Source: Rhizopus sp. PT2906 (Eukaryota; Mucoromycota; Mucoromycetes; Mucorales; Rhizopodaceae). Taken from it: 64,000 nt of DNA. A program made the position numbers and the translations under genes. Of the stretch, positions 11,701-23,390 are shown piece by piece. The stretch is from NCBI GenBank assembly GCA_025529335.1, contig JAMYHX010000028.1, positions 62,001 to 126,000 of the forward strand, read 5' to 3'. Numbering within the stretch: the stretch's first letter is position 1; each line of letters opens with the position of its first letter. Below the pieces are notes generated by a model, which saw nothing but the letters and a program-made list of their open reading frames with translations, was not told where the DNA came from and made no database searches.

Positions 11701-14003
11701 TTTCTGACTTGTTGGGAGTTAATGTTGTTGAGCTGGAACTTGTTGAAATCGAAGTAGGTTCCTTGTCTGTCTTTTCATTTTCGTAATGCCATTGGAAGAC
11801 GGATTCTTCAAAGCCCAAACGGGCCAAGACAGTTTCAGGAGCAACACCTTCAGGAACCTCTACGGGCTGATTGTTGAGGTTGTCATCGATATCTGGTTCA
11901 TCCAAGTACTTGCATATACGGATTAAACTGACTTTAGCCTCAGCCAAGAATATGATCGCTTCTGGGAGCATATTCAACGGAGCACGGAGCATCTCAAAGA
12001 GGGAGATGCTTACAAAAGCAACACTGGCTGTAAGTTCGTTACCGGCAACTTTAGTATACCAAATAAATGAGACAACGGTTACAACGATAGGAACAGAGAG
12101 GTAAAGCACGGTTGTGACAATTTCAAAGGCTACCAAGCTGAGCAACATCTTGATTTCGGTGCGACGCGCTTCTTTCACCTTCTCCTTCCATTGAAACTCC
12201 CAAGCAAAGTATTTCACCATACGGATGCCTTGGAGTAGTTCGTTCAACAGGTTATTACGCTTGTCCTTGGCATTTTGTAAGGCAGTGTATCGTTTGCCGT
12301 ATTTGCTAGAGACATAGGCGGATAAGGGGAAGGACAGGACCATGATGACGAGGCCAACTAAGGCAGCGGTTCCAAGGAGCTTGTAGAGATAAAAAATACC
12401 AACCACGATTTCGAGGGGTGCATTATACATCAACTATATAGGCTATGAGTACAGCACTAGTATCAGGACATCACTTACGAATATCATTTGAGTAATATTT
12501 GCAAGCATTTCCGCATCAACGCTCATAAGATTTGTAATCTTTCCAACACTGCTAAAGTCATTTTCCTTTTCTTTCTCTTCCTTGTCTTCTTTCTTATCAT
12601 CTTTCTTATCACCATCCTTTCCCTTTTCTTCCTTTGAATCCTCATCTACCCTGCCTGATGCGTCCTTTCTGTGTAATGTTTTAGCAAAAAGCTCAGCATC
12701 GAGTTGAATAAAGCATCGTACGTTCCAACGACGGCCCGCATAGAGTTGAATATTATTGCAAATAAGCCTCGTCATACCGACCATAAAGAGACCAAAAACG
12801 TACATGTACGCGATCTTGATGGGTCTTCCTGCAGGATCTTCAAAATACCCCAAGAATAATTGCTGGAAGACGGGGCTAGCAAAATTAACCAATGCTGCAA
12901 GCGATGAAAAAATGAATTGCAACCAGATTTCTTGTTTGTTTGTCGCGTAAATTCTGCGCAATACTTTTGAACGAGCATAAAAGCTCAATGAATTCTTAAA
13001 GTCCTCGTAAGCGTCCCTTGCTCGATGTTGAAATGTGAGTGCATAGAGGTTGTCGTATGATATAGTGTTGTGGAATCCAAAGACAACCAAAGAATTTACC
13101 TATAGATAGTTCATAAGATATTGTTCCTTTTTTGCTCATTTTACTTGATATTACCCATTGAAATGCCCACCAAGATAAAGCACTGGCTGTTGCTTCAGGA
13201 CTCAAACGTAAATTCTAATGTTAAACTAGACTTTAGTATTCAGTCAATATTCTCTCGTGAAAGGCTTCCTACGTTGTAGTACACCTCTCCATTCTTTGTT
13301 TCAAATTCCTCATAGCTTTCATGTATAAGGTTTCTTGGGTGTAAAGGTTGAGGAGTTGTGAGTGCGATCAGTGCCAAAGTAAAGGATACAACGGCGACTA
13401 CACCGTCCCAGTTACGTATAGTAGGAATCGTCAACAAGCGAAAGATAGATTCCAGGGTTGCAATACTGAATATGAAAATGAAAACGTAGTTGTAGTGCCG
13501 ATCCTTGTAGTGATTTAATGATGGAGAAGCTAGGGCCAAAATGAAGGAGATAAACTGTTTATCCCCAAAAAAGGCAGGTGAGTTAAACAGGTTGGGTAAA
13601 CATTTGTGTACATTACCCAACTAACAGAGTATGCAGCCAGTTTCAAAATGGCGTACAACTCATGTTTCCCACTCACAACATATTGTGCTGTCTCATATAG
13701 CCACCCAATACATAATATTCCAGTCAAGGCTATTGTTGCAAACTTTCTTTCCTTAAGTGTCACAATAAGAGACCTGTCCTCGGAGTGGGCTGCATATTTA
13801 TTATGGTTGTGATATCTTTTATAAATCAAGTAGATAATGGAAAGACTATGATTAAATAGTTAATAACAGCGCGCGCATTCTTATTATTATATCTTTACCA
13901 TGCAGCACTTCCCAAGAGGGTCGAGCCTTGATCCTGAAGAAGAAGCAATTACATTTAAAAAAAAAGAATATGCAATCAATTTTATTGTTACCACTTCTTC
14001 CAT
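8714..14003 (-). CDS. Full-length ABCC (MRP/Ycf1/Ybt1-type) ABC transporter
   Basis: Nine exons join in phase: 14003-13992, 13933-13899, 13845-13617, 13554-13273, 13214-13155, 13099-12479, 12433-11277, 11222-10159 and 10101-8714, giving 1,615 residues. The hydrophobic N-terminal helices form a TMD0-like region, followed by TMD1, NBD1 (Walker A GATGSGKSS about 680-688, signature LSGGQKQR about 792-799, Walker B TVLLDD), an acidic linker, TMD2 and NBD2 (GRTGSGKS, signature FSQGQRQ, Walker B KVIIMDEATASVD). This is the complete ABCC plan; fungal members export glutathione conjugates, bile-acid-like anions or drugs, mostly at the vacuole. Substrate and membrane are not determined here. The 12-base first exon (MEEV) is inferred from the splice sites and is the weakest part. 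Exon 4 is ended at a GTAGGA donor because the frame otherwise stops. Confidence 0.9.
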
Positions 14004-15096
14004 TTTATGAAATTTTCTTTAAAGGAAAAGGGGAAGAAAAAGAAAGGGATCGGTTGAGAATTAAGAATATAAACCTTTTGAGTCCTCTTTTAAAGCGTTA
14101 CACTAGATAAACACCAAGACCAAACATGGGAATTCTTGCTACTTTAAGTCTATCGATCACTTCACTTGATAGCAAAATCCGCAGTAATTTTTTTGCTTTG
14201 TGTAGGTGCCACTCTTTCTTTCTCATTTTACTTTTTTTGTTCATTTTTATTATTAAGGAAACCATAGGGTCACAGTGACAGAAAGAGGGAGCTGACTACC
14301 AAAAGTAGAAAAATACCCACTACACAGTGCATCAAGTTGTTAAAATGGAGGATTAAGGTCACTTTGGATAAAAAAATAATCTTAATCTAAAAAATACATA
14401 TGCCTTATTCCTTCCGGTATGCGCTCATTGAGTCTTGTGGCCGGATGATGCCATCACACATACATTCTCTCTCTCCTTTTCTTTTTGCTGTACATATTTA
14501 AATCAAGCTCGTCAGTTACAATGAATGGGCAATTCATGGTTCATGATGACAACAAGTATTTTGCTAATGAACTTTTATTTCCCAACAAGTTGAGTTTGAA
14601 CATTGCTACAAGCTTTGATAAGCTCTCTCTTTGCACACACCCTGCTGCTGGTAAACTGTACATATCAGCGCGGAAATCTTTTATTGGTGCGCTGGATTAA
14701 ATAGATATTGAAGCTTTATGCCAATTGGACCCTGGAGATCCTTGTGTTTGAAGAGTGCATAAAATGTAAATAGCGTAATTTATATTCAACATGATGAATC
14801 ATATTACTCAGGGGAATCTATTCCCATCATTCATGCCATTTCGAATGATCAAATAAGTTCCGAAGGTGTGGTATCATCAGGAACTTTCTGAAACACTTTC
14901 AAGCAGCATTGGTATGTATTATGTAATCCCTCTACCGTAAGCCGGCATCAATGTCAATTAATTTTGTCCCATGTTATGTTGCTATTTAAAATAACAAGCT
15001 TTGATCGTAAACAACATTGGTGTGATCCATTCCTTCACAGCATTTTTTTTTTAAAAAAAAGCACATATTAAACATATCTCCTAGGCAACAACGAGT

Positions 15097-15138
<42 letters not shown>

Positions 15139-15944
15139 ATCATGTTCATGATAGTAGATGAATTGAATATGCAGGTGTAATGTTGCACTAACCTTAACTA
15201 AACCTTAACCTAAACATAAATTTTCCTTATTCAAGTGTAAAATAAGCGCCACATTTTTCACAAAGCCTAGGTGTACATTGAGAAAGATAATTGTTAAAAT
15301 AGGAACAATTGCAATCATAAAGTAACAAATGCTACCCTTATATGCAATCCTTTAGCCTAAATAAACATGTATTATAGCATCCCCCGTGAAATTCGGGATG
15401 CCTTTTGTGGCCTCCATCTTTATTGTAAAGCATGTTTCCACAGCTTTTATATCGATTGCCTGATTAAGATAAAATGTCCTAAATTAAGCTGCTACCAATC
15501 GAGCGAAAATTAGGTCTAATTTAATCCTGAGAACAACTGACAAGTAAAATAATAAAATTTTCTCCTTACAAAACAGGAGGCAATATATAGATCAAAAGCT
15601 TTAAAAAATCATCATTTGGAGCCAAAAGGTTTTATTGTAGATTATTTGGCCTTATAGCTGATTCATTTAAATTCAATGATCTGAGAATGTCACGTGCATA
15701 GTTGTACTTGTTAACATTAGATCTCCCTTGATATGACTATTCGCAACAAACAGACATTATTGACTGTGTCACCATTTACAAGACAGTAAAAGCTCTAATT
15801 CACAAAAGACACTCTTTTGATGCACGTAATTCTTTCGTTGTAACGTTGATTTTGATATGAGAACAATACTAAAAGAACTTTATACTAGCAATAAAAAAGC
15901 AACATGTTCTATTTTTATTTCTTAAAAAAAGAGGAAGGGAAGAT
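14004..15944. other. Long intergenic stretch with a doubtful coding relic and a poly-T tract
   Basis: About 1.9 kb without a convincing gene: the ABC transporter promoter and the 3' flank of the DUF2009 gene. A 59-codon open stretch at 14521-14700 (starting MNGQFMVHDDNKYF) has protein-like composition and is followed after its stop by more protein-like sequence, which suggests an old coding relic, but no family is recognised. A run of 39 T lies at 15098-15136. A short inverted repeat (GCATCCC/GGGATGC) lies at about 15378-15402. Confidence 0.45.
15098..15136. repeat. Poly-T run, 39 bases
   Basis: Uninterrupted T homopolymer, equivalently poly-A on the minus strand. It could be the tail of a decayed minus-strand retroposed insertion or simple slippage; no flanking duplication was found. 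Confidence 0.9.
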
Positions 15945-18309
15945 TTACCATCCACCACCGTCGAATCCAGTAAAACCCTAGAGATAGTCCTATTAGTAAC
16001 TCTAAAAATCACTATGAATATTTGATTATGCCTACCGCCAATAAGAAAACAGGGAAATATGGTTTCTTTTCAATCTGTGAGCACCCTATTTAAAGCAATC
16101 TATGAGTCACAATTGCCAAAACTCTCAACAAAAACTTACAGTTCCACGCTGAAGTAAGTCTACCATCAATACAACTTCCTGCGTCATAAAAGTTATCTGC
16201 GCCAGAACCATCAAAAGCAAACCGAAAGAAATCAGCTAAAGAGCGATCAGTATGGCTCCTTTATGAGATATGATCATTTACTTACTTAATATTGTCTTTT
16301 TACAGAGATCTGTCGTGCCAAACTTTGCTTCTATTAGCCTACGGATTCCTGCATTTTGCGCTAGTTCATCTATTCTGTCCAAGGTGATACATACAGGATT
16401 CAGGATACGTGCTACTTGATTATACTATTCTCATTTTAGTAAAAGATCTTTCAGAACTTTTTTTTTTTTTACCTTGTCAATAAACATGAGAGCATTTGGC
16501 ACATTCTTATCACCCAAGTGAATAACACTACTGCCAATCCAAATACCAGCCTTTTTTTGCGCCTTGAAAAGGATACGATGCATTTCTCTTGAGATAGCAG
16601 GACATGCTTGGACTCTGTGAAGACCTTGACCTGTCTGGGAGAGACGGTAGGGGTTGGAAGGTGACAATATATCTTGATCTGCCAAAGTCCAAAGCTTGAA
16701 CATGTCATTGAGAATTTCGCGCCAAAGTTTCAATGTCTGATTCACATAGATGTATTGTGTTTCATGATCATGACTCAGACGATGGCCTTGGCTTCCCGAA
16801 GCAATGGATAATGAAAACTCGCTGTTACCATCATCTTTGGGATCAAAAAGCTTTTCGAGATATTGAATCATTTTTTCACAAGGATCACTATTATAAATCA
16901 ATATCAAAATAAGTGTCAACAAGGCTGAAAAATGATAGTTACCGATTAGCTCTTAAATAGGCGTTATTATCGCCAATACTGTACAAACAGTGTCTGATTT
17001 CATCGGCAGAGAGGTATTTTGATTGATACTTTCTACTTAGGATTTCGATACTCTTTTCTTTACGTCTGATCTCTGCTTGGATTTGTGGTCGTGTTTTGCC
17101 CTCAGGAATGATTTCTCTTGTAGCCAAAAGTATGATATCCTCATGCAGCACCTTCAATCCATGTCTTTCTTTCAAGAAGTTATAAACAGTTTTAATTGGC
17201 ACAACGCAATCAAAACCTAGCATTTCTCTTACTTCAGGGATCATCGAATCCTATATAGTGCATCAAATGAGTATTGCATCATGTTTAACAAGAACACTAC
17301 ACTTACAGACAGTAGATACATGAGTTTGCCATAGGCAGATCTCATCTTTTCGGGGTTCATGATCTTGTGACGACGGCCGATCTCAAATATGGTTTGAAAG
17401 AATTCTTCATTCTCTTCAAAACTTCTATCCGCAAATAACTCTTGACCACGCTTATAATCACAAGCAAGGACGATGCCTGTCAAAATGGCGCATAATTCTT
17501 TGATTTGATTCACTACTCTTTTGGCTTTTCCCATGTTTGAAGCATCATCAATCTTGTCTATACACCCAGCCAAAAGGTATTAGTCGAGGCCTCATTGTCT
17601 GTCATAAAGCTAAATATTACCTGTGTATTCTGTTACGTTCAGAGCTGCCTCTAACCTACGCATGTATATACATCATTATCGTGTCAAATACTTATTTTTC
17701 TATATACTTACAGACGTAGATACTTTCTCTCCTCCATCTGTAAACGCAATGGTATGTATTTTGCTCTATTCTCCATTATTTCTCCAATATTGATATCCGT
17801 CGACAACGACTGAAGCTTCACGTCAACCTAGTTCTATTTTAGTACTGAGCTCTCTATTTCTCTTTTTTATTACATTTTCTTCAGTGCGTTTTTCTTTTTC
17901 CCCTTTGCTTTCTTCCTCTTTTGTTTCCATTTTTGTAGCGTATTTTCTTGCTTTATGCGTAGCTCTCTTTCCTGTTCTATGAATCATACCTTTTATAAAA
18001 AAAGTTAAAATATGCAAATGTAATAGAAAGAGGCGATCTTTTTGTTTACCATAACAGACTTCACAAAAGGCTTCATTACAGCTTGTACAAAGAACAACTG
18101 CCTGTATGTTTATACAGTTAGAATATATGCCCTTTTTTGAGAGTTATAACAACCTCTTGGTCTTTACATTCCACACAAAACCCTTCTTTTGCCTCTTCTT
18201 CTATGATAAAGCTACCAGAGTCTTGTTCAGCATCCTCTGTGTCCATGATGGAGACATTGTCTGACAGAATGTCTTCTAGTTGGTGTTTCTTTTCTGCATC
18301 TACTGGCAT
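15945..18309 (-). CDS. B-box-like zinc finger + DUF2009 (UPF0652) protein
   Basis: Twelve exons join in phase: 18309-18154, 18101-18050, 17989-17874, 17827-17712, 17655-17621, 17557-17307, 17250-16943, 16887-16473, 16424-16286, 16235-16140, 16085-16036 and 15977-15945, giving 588 residues. The N-terminus carries a Cys-rich B-box-like finger (CVECKDQE, then CTSCNEAFCEVC, then HRTGKRATH) at about 45-80. The rest matches the conserved eukaryotic DUF2009 family throughout: IPLRL, EIGRRHKIMNPEKM, YGKLMYLL, PCEKMIQYLEKLF, LWREILNDMFKLW, GSSVIHLGDKNVPNALMFID, and the C-terminal GFTGFDGGGW. No biochemical function is established for this family to my knowledge. The gene is divergent from DBP3 with 146 bases between start codons. 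The last seven exons fit the family register closely. Confidence 0.9.
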
Positions 18310-18455
18310 TTTTTATTGCAAAAGTAGAAGACGAGACTGATTGAATCTCAGAAAGGTTGTGTGGCGAAGGTGACGCAGTCACGGTGCCTTTCTATTTGAC
18401 TTTTAAATCTACAAAAAAAATAAAAATAAAAAAAAACTGCTTTTTTAAACTAGAA
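18310..18455. promoter_or_regulatory. Bidirectional promoter with a palindromic TGACGCAGTCA element
   Basis: The 146 bases between the divergent starts of the DUF2009 protein (18309, minus) and DBP3 (18456, plus) must serve both genes. At 18371-18381 the sequence TGACGCAGTCA is an inverted repeat TGAC-GCA-GTCA, the half-site type used by bZIP factors (AP-1/Gcn4/CRE class). That it is a binding site is inference. Confidence 0.45.
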
Positions 18456-20086
18456 ATGTCCCCTTCAATAATCGAAAAGGTAAATGAACAAATAAGAAAG
18501 AAAAAGGGATAGATTGTTCATACAATTCACTTGATTAGGCTGAAAAGAGAAAGAGAGAACAAGATGAGGTCTTGAACGACAAGAAGAAGAGCAAAAAGGA
18601 TAAGAAGGAGAAAAAGGAAAAGAAAGAAAAGAAGGAAAAGAAGGAAAAGAAAGTAAAGCAAGAGGAAACAAAGGACGAACCAGCTGTCAAGAAAATCAAT
18701 GAAACTGAAAAAAATGTAGAGATTCTTGCTTCATACAAATACAAGCAAAACGAAGAATTGTCAGCACTTCCTCAGAGCACCATTGATGAATACCTGAAGA
18801 AACATACTATTGATATCCAAGGAGACCTAAATCTTCGTCCTATTATGGAATTCAAATATGCCAATTTGCCTGATAACATGATGCAAGTGGTCAAGAACTT
18901 TGCCCATCCTACACCCATTCAAGCTGCTACTTGGCCTATTACCCTCTCTGGTAGAGATATTGTCGGTATTGCAGAAACAGGCTCCGGAAAGACTCTTGCA
19001 TTTACCATTCCTGGTTTGGTTCATATTGCATCTAAATTGAAGAGAGGAAAGAAGACAGGCAAGCCATCCATGCTTGTTGTTTCTCCTACCCGTGAATTGG
19101 CCATGCAGAGTGCCGAGCAAGCCGAAGCTGCTGGTAAGGCCGTTGGTGTCACATGTATCTGTGTTTATGGTGGTGTTGACAAATATCCTCAACGTCAAGC
19201 CTTCCAACGTGGTGTGGACATTGTTGTTGCTACACCTGGACGTCTGATTGACTTGATGAATGAAGGTGTATGTGACTTGTCTGAAGTATCATTTATGGTT
19301 CTTGACGAAGCTGACCGTATGCTCGACGACGGTTTCGAAAATGACATTCGATCCATCATGAGCCATTCCCCCAAGACTCGTCAAACTCTCATGTTCTCTG
19401 CTACATGGCCAGAAAGTATCCGCAAGCTTGCCAGTGACTTTTTGAACAATCCAATGCGTGTGACGATCGGTTCTACTGATCTTGCTGCCTCACAAAATGT
19501 CCAACAAATTGTCCAAGTGATTCAGAATCCAAGAGACAAGGAACGCCACCTTTTGGATTTGCTCAAAAAGATTCACAAATCACGAAAGAATAGAGTATTG
19601 ATTTTTGCCTTGTACAAGAAGGAAGCCATGCGTGTTGAAAAATCACTCGAATACCATGGATACAAAGTCATTGGTATCCATGGAGATAAGAACCAAGCTC
19701 AGCGTACACAAGCTTTGAACTCGTTTAAGGATGGGTCTTACCCCTTGATGATTGCTACCGATGTTGCTGCTCGTGGTTTAGATATTCCTGATGTTGAGTA
19801 CGTTGTCAACTTGACGTTCCCTTTGACCATTGAAGCTTATATTCACCGTATCGGTCGTACTGGCCGTGGTGGAAAGAAGGGTACAGCATATACCTTTTTC
19901 ACGCCTGAAGATAAAGCCCACTCTGGTGAACTGATTAATGTGCTGAAACAAGCCAACATGAACGTTCCTGAAGAACTGCTCAAGTTTGGCACAACCGTCA
20001 AGAAGAAGACACACAGTGCTTATGGCGCCTTCTTTAAAGAAACAACCGGAGCACCAGCCAAGCCAACGAAAATTATTTTTGACTAG
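18456..20086 (+). CDS. DBP3: DEAD-box ATP-dependent RNA helicase Dbp3
   Basis: Two exons, 18456-18479 (MSPSIIEK) and 18539-20086, join in phase to 523 residues. A Lys/Glu-rich N-terminal tail is followed by the full helicase core: Q-motif region, motif I AETGSGKT, Ia PTREL, Ib TPGR, II DEAD, III SAT (in SATWPESI), IV-region ALYKKEA, V ARGLDIPDV and VI HRIGRTGRGG. SATWP and ALYKKEA together with the basic N-terminal tail point to Dbp3, which acts in the nucleolus in 60S ribosomal subunit assembly and pre-rRNA processing. The first exon is supported by a GTAAAT donor and TTAG acceptor and gives an ATG; without it the frame has no good start. Confidence 0.93.
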
Positions 20087-21536
20087 ATTTTTTTTTTCTC
20101 TTTGCATTTATTCAAGAGTAGTAATAACCATGTATAGACCTGCCATATAAAGATCTATCATAGTATATATGTAATACATTTGTTTTTCTTTGTACAATAA
20201 ATATTTAGCACATAAATAAAAGTGGTAACCAAATAAGAATCTCATCTGATTACGTGCGTGTGTGTGTGTGTGTAGAAACAATAAATACACAGTACTGCCT
20301 TCCGAAGCACATACGGCCGATCAAAAACAAAAAAAAAAGACGTTTAGTCCAGTTGGTAAATGTGAAGAAATAAATTAAAAGTAGTAAATAAAACAAATAC
20401 AACTTCAATTAATTCTGCATAGACTTACACTACTGTCTAAGAGCGATATGGCTGACCGTGTTGTCATGGTGAGCTTACTTCAAAAAAAAGACTTTATTTG
20501 TTTTTGTATGATGAAGAAGTACGTGCTTTGTCTTTATCAAGCATAATTTGCGTTCACGAGCATTATTTCGAGATTTATGTTCACATGTAAGGTTTGTGTT
20601 AAGTAGCTTATTAATGATGATAGTTTGTGATTTCTCAAACAAAAGAACGGCGTTCTACACGCTCAGGATTTTGTAGGGGAGGTATAGTGTCTAATTTTAT
20701 CACTGATTTTCAGTGATGATCATTTAAATTTGAAGCGGTAAGCTATTATTTCGTTGATCTTTTCATATTATGCGTGAAACTAACATTCAAAAGAGGATGA
20801 TTCTGTCATCAAAGCATTAATGGCTGCGAAGAGAAGATCATTAGAGATCGTGCGGATTTGTGAGTTCTCGCGCGTATGAGAATATTTTGAATTACTAAAG
20901 AAGCTGTAGTTCAACTCATACAAGCTCGTACAGTACCTTGAACAACGCTCAAACAGCTATCAGTCTCAGTTTGAACTCAGTTGTTGATTTATCAAGCAAT
21001 GGCCAACGGATCGTAATAATCACTTTTCCATAAAGAAACATGGTAGGAGCTTAAAAATAATGTCTATGAATGCAGTGATGTCTCCTCACTGAAGGTGGCG
21101 CAGTTACTTGATTTAATGCGAGATAACATTGTATTCAAAATTGAGAATTTTCAAAAGTCATTTATCTCAAATTTGTACTTTACCCCTGCCAACTTTATAT
21201 GAATAATATTTTAGCAAACTACTGTACTGACTGTATTTGTTTAGGGTGTGCATGCAGCAAATTTAAACTCTCATTCCAATATATCCAAAGGGATAGATCC
21301 TGCATCTTTAAGAGGGGGGGGGCATTATTTTATCCATGTTTTTTATTATGTAGAAAGATTTTTTATAAGGAATAAAATGCGAAATATGAACATAAAGAGC
21401 GAGCAAGGATATAATACAAACTTTTTTTTGTAAGGATTTCAGGGGCGTTTCTTGTGTGAGTGTTGCTTTCTTTGATAAAAAAAAGGGGGAGGTAAGGGTG
21501 AATGTTGCGAGGTATTTACAAATATGCTATTATTTT
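20087..21536. other. Intergenic, convergent gene ends
   Basis: About 1.45 kb between the convergent DBP3 and PHD-finger genes. It contains a short GT microsatellite at about 20252-20272 and scattered A/T runs. Open frames here are short and have no recognisable similarity. Confidence 0.55.
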
Positions 21537-23251
21537 TTAATTTAAAGGTTGCCAAAAGGGACCATTATCAAAAGAGAATTCCGAAAGTTCTTGAGAACAG
21601 ATGGTAGAGGGTAATGATTCGTGATGAGCAGTGGATTGACTGGAGATATCTGGTTGAGATATAAAGTGTTTACTATTACTATTGTTTTGTTAGTAAAAGA
21701 AGAAAAAAAGAAGGTTCAAAAGACTTACTTGTCTTCACACAAGAATACATCTGTTGCATTAGGAGAGAATAAATCATCTTTAAGCTTTTGAAGATAAGCC
21801 AACCGTGATAAAAGTTCAAAGTTTTCAATGTCAATAATTAGGTTGCTTTGACTCATTATTTGCTGATATTCAAATGGATCACAAAGTGTGTGTTCACTAG
21901 GCGTACTGACTTCACTTGTATTGGCACTGCTGATACTGTAATGCGACTCAGATGAAACATCAGGCCAATCCTCAGGTGTGGTAGATCTTGAGCGAATATC
22001 TTTGCAATAGTTGGTATCAATACGAATAGGTTCAGGCAATTTAAGGTTGTCCACGTGAAGGGGTTGCTCAACAACGTCACATTCCATGGCATTCGTATCA
22101 TCATCCATGTCATCATCATCGACGTCGTCTTCGTCGTCCGATATCTCATTAATAGCTGCTAAACGCTGACTCTTCATCTGAGCTTCATAACGCCAGGCCA
22201 TTGACTTTGGTAACTGATTGTTGCTTCCAAGTGATACGCAGCAAGGAGGGCAGCGATAAGACTGTTCAAGGTCTTGTTTGGTTAAATCTAAGCAGTCAAC
22301 ATGTAACCAGGACAGACAGTCATCGCATTGAACCATGGCGCCAAATTCATCAGTAGGCGTATCGCAGATACACTGAATGATATCTTCTTTCTTTTGGCGA
22401 CTCTGCTTACGTCTTGATATCGTAGGAATGATTTGTTCGTCAAAAAAGACTTTGGGCTTAGGTGGTCTACCAGGACGACGGCGGTCAATAGGACGGTTTA
22501 CCAAATTTGGAAGAGCATCTGTGGAGCGGTTAGTTTAGCAATGAAAGGAGTCACCCCGTTTGTTCTTTTAATACCTGTACTATTATTATTATTATTATTA
22601 TTGTCATTCAATTGTTTATTCAACATGTCATTGTGAACCATCTTTTCGATGGCAGAGGCACCCAAACGAGCAGCATGATGAGCAGGGTCTGTGGGGTTAT
22701 CCACAGGTTCGTCCAAGGTGATTTGAATAGATTGATTTTCTTTGTCAACTTGTGTTTTTGCTTCATGTGAAATAAAAGTCAAGTATTGTTTAAGCAATTC
22801 AAGATTTTGCAGTTGAGGCTTCTTGTTAATTGGCCAATCAGGATTGGACACAATAGATGCATTTTGTCTTGAATGAATATCTAGACGTTTGGCTGCAGCT
22901 GATAAAGAGTGAACGAGTTGCTTAGCAATAGATTGGGTGTCATTGACGAGCTGAATTCTTTTTTTTTCAATTGATTTCTGTTTGTGTAAAGAAATGGCAA
23001 AAATTTCTGATCTTGCATTATTGTTACTTTTCGTTATTTTCTTTAAATCTAAATGCTTTTTACTATAAAAAAGAAAAAAAGAAAAAAAGGGTGTCAAAAT
23101 TGTGTATCGTTGAACAAATATTCCTTTCTCTTTATTCTCTTTCTTCTCTTCTCTTGTAAGTATTTGATATAATTGATATAAAAAAAAGAGAGAGAGAAAA
23201 AGAAAGAATGAATAAAGAGAAAGGGGAAATGAAGACTCACATCGATTTCAT
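21537..23251 (-). CDS. PHD-finger protein with AT-hook-like motif
   Basis: Four exons join in phase: 23251-23241 (11 bases), 23062-22575, 22518-21729 and 21672-21537, giving 474 residues. After an N-terminal helical region and an Asn run there is an AT-hook-like RRRPGRPPKPK at about 179-189. A PHD zinc finger at about 208-256 shows CICDTPTDEFGAMVQCDD, CLSWLHVDC and YRCPPC. An acidic Asp-rich stretch (about 280-300) and a Ser-rich tail follow. PHD fingers of this type commonly read methylated histone H3, so a nuclear chromatin role is likely, but partner and mark are unknown. The first exon (MKSI) is separated by a 178-base intron with a GTGAGT donor and is inferred from phase only. Confidence 0.82.
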
Positions 23252-23355
23252 ATTATTATTATTATTTTCAAGTGGTGCGATAAATATATAAAAAAAGAAA
23301 GAAAGAGAAAAAATAAAAAAAAATTAGTTTATAAAACGCATTTCATCCGAACCGT

Positions 23356-23390
<35 letters not shown>

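Noticed and set aside
20345..20356. TAGTCCAGTTGG, a match to a tRNA A-box
   Set aside because: No B-box (GGTTCGANNCC) or cloverleaf can be formed downstream, so no tRNA is called.
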